Assembly: GCA_034430835.1 (NCBI GenBank)
Contig: DAOUDX010000246.1
Coordinates: 1-11,867 of the forward strand
DNA from: JAFGED01 sp034430835
Lineage (GTDB): Bacteria > Chloroflexota > Anaerolineae > B4-G1
Reading direction: 5' to 3'
DNA: 11,867 nucleotides
Of this stretch, positions 1 through 5,863 are shown one piece after another. The translations under genes were made by a program, and so were the position numbers. The notes under the pieces are model-generated. The model had not been told where the DNA came from. It was given only the letters and a program-made list of their open reading frames with translations, and did no database searches. Every line of letters starts with the position of its first letter. The stretch's first letter is position 1.

Positions 1-1
1 G

Positions 2-97
2 CCCGACTACTGGACAGGCTTCCAGGGTCAGGTCCCCGAGATCGACGCGCTGATCGAGCAGTTCAACGGGATGACGGGGTTAGTCAAAGCCTTGTAG
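2..97 (+). CDS. C-terminal end of an unrecognised protein (partial)
   Basis: An open frame enters from the left edge and ends at a TAG at 95-97, giving 31 residues that begin PDYWTGFQGQVPEID and finish GMTGLVKAL. The frame is rich in G/C at third positions, as in the neighbouring real genes, which supports its being coding. The fragment is too short to assign to a family, and I see no diagnostic motif. It is followed by a 142-nt gap that holds a promoter, so it probably belongs to a separate upstream transcription unit. Confidence 0.55.
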   Translation, partial: PDYWTGFQGQVPEIDALIEQFNGMTGLVKAL

Positions 98-148
98 AGA
101 AATCGTGCGAGGTTGACGATCAGGGTTCTCGGAACAGTGCTTGGTTGT

Positions 149-177
149 TTGTCTAGCGCTGGAAAACCGAGTATACT
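149..177 (+). promoter_or_regulatory. Predicted sigma-70-type promoter of the toxin-antitoxin unit
   Basis: A -35-like TTGTCT (149-154) and a -10-like TATACT (172-177) are separated by exactly 17 nt, so transcription would start near 184 and leave a leader of about 59 nt before the antitoxin ATG. The surrounding DNA is AT-richer than the rest of the window (29 of 60 bases G+C in 121-180). No other good promoter is apparent before the hydroxylase genes, so this one may also drive them. Confidence 0.5.
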
Positions 178-178
178 C
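169..178. promoter_or_regulatory. Candidate operator: 10-bp perfect palindrome over the -10 box
   Basis: GAGTATACTC is a perfect palindrome that contains the whole -10 hexamer of the predicted promoter. A second, 6-bp palindrome, AGCGCT, lies in the spacer at 155-160. Type II toxin-antitoxin operons are normally autorepressed by antitoxin or toxin-antitoxin complex at palindromes overlapping the promoter, so this is a natural operator candidate. A 10-bp palindrome can also arise by chance in a window of this size. Confidence 0.35.
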
Positions 179-242
179 AATGTGCGTGGTTTTGCCTTTA
201 GCCCGTGTCTTTGTCATACCCTGCCGGTGAAGGAGGAATGTG

Positions 243-461
243 ATGTCCACAACAGTCGCTCAAATGACCAAAGAAGAACTCCAGGAGATGTTGGAAGCAG
301 CTATTGAACAGAAACTGTTCGAAATGCTCGGCGATCCAGATGAAGAACTGGAGCTTCGGGACACTGTTCGCAAAAGGCTTTTGCGCCAGCAGCGAGCGGT
401 CGCGGAGGGCGAACGAGGTCAGGCTTTCGAGGATGTGGTGCAGCAGATAGGATTAGGATAG
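243..461 (+). CDS. Small antitoxin-like protein (type II TA partner)
   Basis: This encodes 72 residues from the ATG at 243. The AGGAGG at 231-236 sits 6 nt before that ATG and only 3 nt before the in-frame GTG at 240, so 243 is the better start. The protein is acidic and predicted helical: it opens with a TKEELQEMLEAAIEQKL helix, has a GDPDEELELRD turn, and ends in a basic then acidic helix (VRKRLLRQQRAVAEGERG) before QQIGLG. This pattern recalls small, mostly uncharacterised proteins found just upstream of RelE-family toxins in cyanobacteria and Chloroflexota. I see no clear ribbon-helix-helix or HTH, so DNA binding is not evident from sequence. The role as antitoxin is inferred from position (10 nt before the toxin), size and charge. 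Its DNA is lower in GC (28 of 60 in 241-300) than the downstream enzymes, which fits acquisition by transfer. Confidence 0.75.
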   Translation: MSTTVAQMTKEELQEMLEAAIEQKLFEMLGDPDEELELRDTVRKRLLRQQRAVAEGERGQAFEDVVQQIGLG

Positions 462-471
462 GGTTGCGATT

Positions 472-735
472 GTGTATCACATCCGCATTCTGGACAAGGC
501 CGCTCGCGAGCTGGGGAAGCTGGATAAATCCATCGGGCGACGTATTGTCGAGCGCGTCCGTTGGCTGGCCACAAACCCGGCCGATATCAGGCCGGAGCCG
601 TTGGCGGGCGATCTGTCAGGCCTCTACAAGCTTCGCGTGGGTGACTACCGCGTTTTGTACGAAATCCTTCACGATGAGCAGGCCATCGTGGTTCATGTCG
701 TAGGGCATCGGCGGGAGGTGTACAGGAGGCACTGA
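472..735 (+). CDS. RelE/ParE-family toxin (probable mRNA interferase)
   Basis: This encodes 87 residues from a GTG start, 10 nt after the antitoxin stop; a weak AGGG lies at 460-463. It has the RelE superfamily layout: a beta strand (YHIRIL), a helical pair (KAARELGKLDKSIGRRIVERV), a short loop (PLAGDLSGLYKLRVG), then the strand DYRVLYEI and a last strand ending VVGHRREVYRR. Basic and aromatic residues at K53, R55, R60, R80/R81 and Y84 lie close to the positions known to matter in E. coli RelE (K52, K54, R61, R81, Y87), which supports an active ribosome-dependent mRNA endonuclease. A ParE-like gyrase poison cannot be excluded from sequence alone, but the HR-x-x-VYR ending is more typical of RelE. 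The last codons contain the Shine-Dalgarno sequence of the next gene (724-729), so the toxin and the hydroxylase block are physically linked. Confidence 0.85.
   Translation: MYHIRILDKAARELGKLDKSIGRRIVERVRWLATNPADIRPEPLAGDLSGLYKLRVGDYRVLYEILHDEQAIVVHVVGHRREVYRRH
724..729 (+). promoter_or_regulatory. Ribosome binding site of the FAD/Fe-S subunit, inside the toxin gene
   Basis: AGGAGG lies 10 nt before the ATG at 740 and within the final codons of the toxin, whose stop is at 733-735. Ribosomes that finish the toxin would be next to the following start, so translation of the two genes may be coupled. Confidence 0.6.
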
Positions 736-739
736 GAAG

Positions 740-2200
740 ATGTGGCAGACCTACTACACCCCTACCTCCATTGACGAAGCATTGCGCCTCCTGGCCGAGC
801 ACGGTTCAGAGGCGCGCATCATTGCTGGCGGCACCGATCTTTTGGTCGAACTGGAGCGCGGGACGCGGCAGGCGCGCGTGCTGATCGACGTGACCCGCAT
901 TGGCGGGCTCGACCGGGTGCGATTGGACGACGAGGGACTGATCCACGTCGGCCCGGCGGTGACGCACAACCTGGCGGTGGCGTCGAGTCTGCTGCGCGAG
1001 CGTGGGTTCCCGCTGGCGTTGGCTTGCTGGCGGGTCGGCACGCCCCAACTGCGCAACCGGGGCACCATCGCGGGCAACCTCGTCACCGCCTCTCCCGCCA
1101 ACGACACCATCACCGCGCTGTGGGCGCTGGACGCACGGTTGACGCTACGCAGCGCCACGGGCGAGCGCACGCTATCTTTCGACAAGTTTTACCGGGGCGT
1201 GCGGCAGACCGCGCTGGCCCCGGATGAGATGGTGACCGACATCGTCTTTCCCGCGCTAGGCCCCGATCAGCGCGGCACATTCGCCAAGCTGGCCCTGCGG
1301 CGCGCCCATGCTGTCGCGTTGGTCAATGTGGCTGTAGTGCCCACCTTCGACGGGGACATCGTGGCCCAGGTGCGCATCGCACTGGGCAGCGTGGCGCCCA
1401 CCGTCATCCGCGCGCGGGATGCCGAGAGTTCACTCGTGGGAAGGCCGTTGAGTGACGGGACCATCTCCGAGGCCGCCGAGCTGGCCATCCAGACGACAGC
1501 GTGCATCACCGATGTCCGCGCCGGGTGCGACTACCGCGAGGAGATGGTGCGCGTGTTGGTGCGCCGTGCGCTGACCGATGTCCGCGATGGGAAGGAGCGG
1601 GCTGATTTCCCTGCTGCGCCGCCGATGCTGTGGGGTCGCACAGACGGCCGCTTCCCCCGCCTGGCGGGCAAGACGATATACCATCATGCCGGCGGCCCCG
1701 AGCCCATCGAGTGCAACGTCAACGGCGAAAATGTGTTCGTGCAGGGGGCCGGCGGCAAGACGCTGCTGCAGATGTTGCGCGACGATCTGGGGTTGACCGG
1801 CACCAAGGAGGGCTGCGGCGAGGGGGAGTGCGGGGCGTGCACGGTGTGGATGGATGGCATCGCGGTGCTGGCCTGCCTGACGCCCGCGCCCCGCGCTCAC
1901 GGCGCGCACGTCGTCACCGTTGAGGGACTGGCGCAGGGATATGGAGGCACAACCACCGCGCCATTGCACCCGGTACAGCAGGCGTTCATCGACGAGGGGG
2001 CCGTCCAATGCGGTTTCTGCACGCCGGGGTTCGTGATGGCCGGAGCCAACCTGCTGGACGAGATCCACAAACCGACGCGCGAGCAGATCCTGGCCGGATT
2101 GACAGGCAACCTGTGCCGTTGTACGGGGTACTATAAGATCGTGCGCGCGATTGAGCGGGCGGCAGAGGGCACAGTGAAGGGAGGTGGTGCTGATGACTAG
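740..2200 (+). CDS. Fused FAD-binding and [2Fe-2S] subunit of a xanthine dehydrogenase/aldehyde oxidase family hydroxylase
   Basis: This 486-residue protein passes electrons from the molybdenum site to FAD in a molybdo-flavoprotein hydroxylase. Residues 1 to about 285 are a CoxM-type FAD domain: IIAGGTDLL (27-35) and RNRGTIAGNLVTASPANDT (105-123) are the flavin-binding signatures, and about 175-280 is the C-terminal subdomain. Residues from about 322 to 480 are a CoxS-type iron-sulfur domain. The plant-ferredoxin cluster is carried by C359, C364, C367 and C379, and the second cluster by C424, C427, C459 and C461, so both sets of ligands are intact. The order FAD then Fe-S is the reverse of bacterial XdhA-type fusions, where Fe-S comes first. 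The linker (about 285-320) resembles nothing I recognise. The stop overlaps the start of the molybdopterin subunit by 8 nt. The substrate cannot be read from this subunit. Confidence 0.93.
   Translation: MWQTYYTPTSIDEALRLLAEHGSEARIIAGGTDLLVELERGTRQARVLIDVTRIGGLDRVRLDDEGLIHVGPAVTHNLAVASSLLRERGFPLALACWRVGTPQLRNRGTIAGNLVTASPANDTITALWALDARLTLRSATGERTLSFDKFYRGVRQTALAPDEMVTDIVFPALGPDQRGTFAKLALRRAHAVALVNVAVVPTFDGDIVAQVRIALGSVAPTVIRARDAESSLVGRPLSDGTISEAAELAIQTTACITDVRAGCDYREEMVRVLVRRALTDVRDGKERADFPAAPPMLWGRTDGRFPRLAGKTIYHHAGGPEPIECNVNGENVFVQGAGGKTLLQMLRDDLGLTGTKEGCGEGECGACTVWMDGIAVLACLTPAPRAHGAHVVTVEGLAQGYGGTTTAPLHPVQQAFIDEGAVQCGFCTPGFVMAGANLLDEIHKPTREQILAGLTGNLCRCTGYYKIVRAIERAAEGTVKGGGADD
2177..2184 (+). 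promoter_or_regulatory. Ribosome binding site that decides the molybdopterin subunit start
   Basis: AAGGGAGG ends 8 nt before the ATG at 2193. The in-frame GTG codons at 2184 and 2187 overlap or abut this site and are too close to use it, so the ATG is preferred. Confidence 0.65.
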
Positions 2201-4478
2201 AATCGTCGGCCAATCCATCGCCCGCGTGGACGCCCGCGCCAAGGTGACAGGCGAAGCGAAATACCCGGCTGACTTTGATATGCCGGATCAGCTCTATGCC
2301 AAGGTCCTCTTTGCCGGGCACCTTGGTGCCCGCGGACGGCCTCACGCCCGTGTCCTCAGCACCAATACCTCCGAGGCGGAGGCGATCCCTGGCTGCGTCG
2401 CCGTCTTCACCGCCAAGGACGTGCCGGTCAACGAATACGGCCTGCAGACGCCCGACCAGCAGGTGCTGTGCGGCCCCGGCTCTGCCAAGCCCGGCACCGA
2501 TGTTGTGCGCTTCGTGGGCGATCAAATCGCCGTCGTCGTGGCCGAGACGGAGCAGGCCGCCGCGCAGGCGCGCGATCTGATCCACGTCTCGTACGAGGAC
2601 TTGCCCGTCGTCACCGATCCCTTCGAGGCGCTGGCGCCCGACGCGCCGCAGTTGCATCCCCACCGCGTGCCCAGCGAGCTTCACCCCGAGCTCAACAACG
2701 TGGAGGACAACCGCATCTGTCACCACCAGATCCGCAAGGGGAATGTGGAGGTGGGCTGGGCCGCGGCGGAGGTGGTCGTCGAGGGGGAGTATCGCACGCC
2801 ATCGCAGGAGCACGCTTACCTCCAGCCGGAGGCGGGATTGGCGTACATCGATGATGAAGGGCGGGTGACGGTCATCGTGGGCGGGCAGTGGACGTGGGAG
2901 GATCAGCGTCAGATCGCGCACGCGCTCGGCCTGGAGCCGGAGCAGGTGCGCGTGATCTATCCCGCCATCGGCGGGGCGTTTGGCGGGCGGGAGGATATGT
3001 CGGTGCAGATCGTGCTGGCGCTGGCGGCGTGGCGCCTCGACAAGCTCGGCGTGCAGCGCCCGGTCAAGATGGTGTGGAGCCGCGAGGAATCGATCCTGGG
3101 CCACTGCAAGCGCCATCCGATGTGGCTGCGTTGCAAGCTGGGGGCCACTCGCGAGGGGAAGCTGGTGGCGGCGGACGTGCAGGTCGTGGCCGACGGCGGG
3201 GCCTACTGCTACACGACCAACAAGGTGCTGGGCAACACGACCATCGTCTGCACCGGCCCGTACGAGATTCCCAATGTCAAGGTGGACGTGGACGGGGTAT
3301 ATACGAACAACCCGCCCAGTGGGGCCTTCCGGGGTTTCGGCGCGCCGCAGGGGCTGTTCGCTGCCGAGATGCAGATGAACAAGCTGGCCGAGGCGCTGGG
3401 GATGGACCCGGTGGAACTGCGCATGAGGAACCTGTTGCGCGACGGGAGCCTGACGGCGATGGGCACTCCACTGCCCGGCGGCGTGCACCTGGTCGAGGTG
3501 ACGGAGGCGTGCGCTACTGCCGCAGGCTGGGCACACGGTGAAAGTGGGTGGGAGAGACCTGCTGTGACTGTGGCCGCCACTCCGCCGCCAAAGCACCTTC
3601 GACGGGGGATCGGAATCGCTGTAGGTTACAAGAACATCGGCTTTTCCTTCGGCTACCAGGAAAACTGCTGGGCGAAGGTGGAGTTGCGAGGTGAAGAGAA
3701 GATCGAGGATGCAGTGGTCTATATCGGCAGCGCGGAGGTAGGGCAAGGCACGCACACGGCCATCAAGCAGATGGCGGCAGAGGCGTTGAAGCTGCCGCTG
3801 GAGCAGGTGAGACTGGTTGTCTCCGACACCGCCACCAGCCCTGGCAGTTCTGGCTCCTGCTCCGCCTCGCGGATGACGTTTATGGCGGGCAATGCCGTGC
3901 GCGGCGCGGCGGAGGCAGCGCTGGAAAAGTGGAAGGGTGAGGAACTGCCGGTTGTCGCTGAGTACACCTATTTGGCTCCCAAGACCACGCCCTTCGACCC
4001 GGAAACGGGCTATGGTGTCCCCAACTTTGCCTACGGCTACGTGGCTCAGGCGGTGGAGGTGGAGGTGGATACCGAGACCGGCCAGGTGCGCGTGCTGCGC
4101 GTGGTCAGCGCCGACGACGTGGGCAAGGCGGTCAATCCGCAGCAGGTCGAAGGGCAGATCGAGGGCGGCGTGGCGCAGGCAGTAGGGTGGGTGACGTGCG
4201 AGAATTTCGTCGTCGATGGCGGCCTCGTGCTGACGCCGCACCTCAGCACCTACCTGATCCCCACCGTCGCCGACGTACCGGAGCGGGTTGAGTCGATCGT
4301 CGTCGAGCATGCCGATCCCAACGGACCGTGGGGTGTACGAGGGATGGGGGAAATGCCGTTCCTGCCGCTGGCTCCAGCGCTGGCCGCCGCCGTCCACGAT
4401 GCGACAGGAGTATGGTTCGACACGCTCCCGCTGACTCCGGAACGGGTATTGGAGGGTTTGAAGGGAGATAAGCGATGA
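2193..4478 (+). CDS. Molybdopterin-binding catalytic subunit, xanthine dehydrogenase/aldehyde oxidase family
   Basis: This 761-residue protein is the large subunit that binds the molybdenum cofactor and hydroxylates the substrate. Numbered from the ATG at 2193, the hammerhead N-terminal domain spans about 10-130, followed by the long cofactor-binding region. Family motifs are present in order: GGQW (230-233), GGAFGGRE (260-267), AFRGFGAPQ (378-386), EVGQGTHT (515-522), a CSASR turn (556-560) and GVRGMGE, whose E720 matches the catalytic glutamate of xanthine dehydrogenase. The AFRGFG loop lacks the AYxCSFR motif of true CO dehydrogenase, so CO is unlikely as substrate. The stretch between MAGNAV and EYTYLAP is only about 25 residues, clearly shorter than in classical XdhB. 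It overlaps the FAD/Fe-S gene by 8 nt and ald by 4 nt (ATGA). No cofactor maturation gene (XdhC, MobA) is in the window. The substrate could be a purine, an aldehyde or another N-heterocycle. Confidence 0.93.
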   Translation: MTRIVGQSIARVDARAKVTGEAKYPADFDMPDQLYAKVLFAGHLGARGRPHARVLSTNTSEAEAIPGCVAVFTAKDVPVNEYGLQTPDQQVLCGPGSAKPGTDVVRFVGDQIAVVVAETEQAAAQARDLIHVSYEDLPVVTDPFEALAPDAPQLHPHRVPSELHPELNNVEDNRICHHQIRKGNVEVGWAAAEVVVEGEYRTPSQEHAYLQPEAGLAYIDDEGRVTVIVGGQWTWEDQRQIAHALGLEPEQVRVIYPAIGGAFGGREDMSVQIVLALAAWRLDKLGVQRPVKMVWSREESILGHCKRHPMWLRCKLGATREGKLVAADVQVVADGGAYCYTTNKVLGNTTIVCTGPYEIPNVKVDVDGVYTNNPPSGAFRGFGAPQGLFAAEMQMNKLAEALGMDPVELRMRNLLRDGSLTAMGTPLPGGVHLVEVTEACATAAGWAHGESGWERPAVTVAATPPPKHLRRGIGIAVGYKNIGFSFGYQENCWAKVELRGEEKIEDAVVYIGSAEVGQGTHTAIKQMAAEALKLPLEQVRLVVSDTATSPGSSGSCSASRMTFMAGNAVRGAAEAALEKWKGEELPVVAEYTYLAPKTTPFDPETGYGVPNFAYGYVAQAVEVEVDTETGQVRVLRVVSADDVGKAVNPQQVEGQIEGGVAQAVGWVTCENFVVDGGLVLTPHLSTYLIPTVADVPERVESIVVEHADPNGPWGVRGMGEMPFLPLAPALAAAVHDATGVWFDTLPLTPERVLEGLKGDKR

Positions 4479-5584
4479 TCGTCGGTTTGCCAAAAGAGAT
4501 CAAGGATCACGAGTATCGTGTGGTGATAACGCCGGGAGGCGTCCATCAACTAGGGGAATGTGGGCACGAGGTGCGGGTTGAGACTAGCGCGGGCGAAGGC
4601 AGTGGCTTTTCCGATGCGCAATATGAGAGAGCCGGGGCCAGGGTCGTCCCCACCGCCGCCGACGCCTGGAGCGCGGAGTTGGTGGTCAAGGTAAAGGAGC
4701 CGCAGCCCAGCGAGTACGAGTTCCTGCGGCCCGATTTGACGCTCTTCACCTACCTGCACCTGGCGGCGGACGAGGGGTTGACCCGCGAGATGATGGCGCG
4801 AGGGCCGACGGGCATTGCCTACGAGACGGTCGAGCTGCCCAACGGCAGCCTGCCCCTGCTGACGCCGATGAGCGAGGTGGCCGGTCGGATGGCGGTCCAG
4901 ATCGGCGCGCACTATATGGAGAAGGAAAACGGCGGCCGTGGCAAGCTCCTGAGCGGCGTGCCGGGCGTGCGGCCGGCCGATGTGGTCATCATCGGCGGGG
5001 GCGTGGTGGGCACCAACGCAGCCCAGGTAGCGTTGGGAATGGGTGCGCAGGTGTTCGTCTTCGACATCAACCTCGACCGCTTGCGTTACCTGGACAAGGT
5101 GATGCACGGGCGGCTGGTCACGCTGAGCTCCAATCCTCTCAGCATCGCCGAGGCGGTGCGGCGGGCCGATCTGTTGATCGGGGCGGTGCTGATCAAGGGG
5201 GCGAAGGCGCCCAAGCTCGTGACCCGCGAGATGGTCAACACGATGACGCCCGGCAGCGTGATCGTGGACGTGGCCGTGGACCAGGGCGGCTGCATTGAGA
5301 CCACGCATCCTACCACGCACTCCGATCCGATATTCTTCGTCGATGGCGTGCTGCATTACTGCGTGGCCAATATGCCCGGCGCGGTGCCACGCACCAGCAC
5401 CTACGCGTTGAGCAACGCGACCCTGCCCTACGTCGTCAAGCTGACCGAGATGGGCGCCGAGGCAGCGATTCAGGCCGATCCCGCCCTGGCACTGGGGGTG
5501 AACACGTACAAAGGCAAGATCACGTACCCCGGTGTCGCCGAGGCGTTCGATCTGGCGTACACGCCGTTGGAGACGTTGCTCTGA
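4475..5584 (+). CDS. ald: Alanine dehydrogenase
   Basis: This 369-residue protein has the usual length for L-alanine dehydrogenase, which catalyses NAD-linked reversible deamination of L-alanine to pyruvate and ammonia in the cytoplasm. It opens with MIVGLPKEIKDHEYRV, the family signature that carries the substrate-binding R15. K74 (VKVKEP), H95 (TYLHLAAD) and D269 (VAVDQGG) match K75, H96 and D270 of the well-studied Mycobacterium tuberculosis enzyme with a one-residue offset. The Rossmann motif GGGVVG is at 174-179, and D197 in FDIN is placed to bind the NAD ribose. AAGGGAG at 4461-4467 lies 7 nt before the ATG, and the ATG overlaps the stop of the molybdopterin subunit as ATGA, so the two are probably translationally coupled. 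Its use with the hydroxylase, for example to handle ammonia or alanine from degradation of a nitrogen compound, is inference from context. Confidence 0.97.
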   Translation: MIVGLPKEIKDHEYRVVITPGGVHQLGECGHEVRVETSAGEGSGFSDAQYERAGARVVPTAADAWSAELVVKVKEPQPSEYEFLRPDLTLFTYLHLAADEGLTREMMARGPTGIAYETVELPNGSLPLLTPMSEVAGRMAVQIGAHYMEKENGGRGKLLSGVPGVRPADVVIIGGGVVGTNAAQVALGMGAQVFVFDINLDRLRYLDKVMHGRLVTLSSNPLSIAEAVRRADLLIGAVLIKGAKAPKLVTREMVNTMTPGSVIVDVAVDQGGCIETTHPTTHSDPIFFVDGVLHYCVANMPGAVPRTSTYALSNATLPYVVKLTEMGAEAAIQADPALALGVNTYKGKITYPGVAEAFDLAYTPLETLL

Positions 5585-5587
5585 CTG

Positions 5588-5644
5588 GACGAAGGATGAG
5601 CGACGAATGACCGATGGCCGAGGTGTGTCTATTCGTCCTTCGTC
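5588..5644. repeat. Imperfect inverted repeat in the gap after ald
   Basis: GACGAAGGA at 5588-5596 is the exact reverse complement of TCCTTCGTC at 5636-5644, and CGACGAAT inside it is partly mirrored by ATTCGTC at 5631-5637. The arms are 39 nt apart and no T-run follows, so it is not a classic intrinsic terminator. GACGAAGGA/GACGAAT-type words in short gaps look like a dispersed intergenic repeat, but only one copy is visible here. It occupies most of the 72-nt gap between ald and the next gene. Confidence 0.4.
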
Positions 5645-5656
5645 GGTGGCTTTGCT

Positions 5657-5863
5657 ATGACTGCGAAAAGGAGCCCTCAGAAGCCCGACTGGAACACCCT
5701 CGCTCCCTACGCCGGCCGTTGGGTGGCGGTGGTGTACGGGCGCGTGGTCGGCGTGGGATGGACGGAAGACGAGGCCCGGCGCGCGGCCAAGCGCAGCCGG
5801 CCCAAGGAAGAGCCGCGAGTGACGTTCGTGCCTGCCGTGGAGATGGTCGATGGCGAAGGTTAG
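5657..5863 (+). CDS. DUF5678-like small protein
   Basis: This encodes 68 residues from the ATG at 5657, the only possible start in this frame because an in-frame TGA lies at 5597-5599 with no ATG, GTG or TTG between. No Shine-Dalgarno sequence is visible in front of it. The core LAPYAGRWVAVVYGRVVGVG (15-34) followed by a helix (TEDEARRAAKRSRP) and a final strand (RVTFVPA) matches the pattern of DUF5678 proteins, which are short and of unknown function. It has no signal peptide, membrane segment or metal site. It overlaps the following nucleotidyltransferase gene by 14 nt, so the pair is very likely co-expressed. I assign no function; the family call is from pattern memory. Confidence 0.7.
   Translation: MTAKRSPQKPDWNTLAPYAGRWVAVVYGRVVGVGWTEDEARRAAKRSRPKEEPRVTFVPAVEMVDGEG

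Noticed and set aside
113..307. A 64-codon frame in the leader before the antitoxin
   Set aside because: It covers the promoter and overlaps the antitoxin out of frame, with no ribosome site.
1430..2242. A 270-codon - strand frame across the FAD/Fe-S gene
   Set aside because: It is a shadow of the + strand gene with no recognisable domain and no ribosome site.
2193..4478. Assignment of the large subunit as CO dehydrogenase CoxL
   Set aside because: The active-site loop reads AFRGFGAPQ and lacks the AYxCSFR motif of form I CO dehydrogenase.
1986..4493. An 835-codon open frame on the - strand across the hydroxylase genes
   Set aside because: It is antisense to two genes with intact catalytic motifs, and its translation is low-complexity in Arg, His and Leu. 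Long antisense frames are expected in GC-rich coding DNA.
4550..5356. A 268-codon - strand frame across ald
   Set aside because: It is antisense to a clearly functional alanine dehydrogenase and its product is rich in His and Arg without domains.
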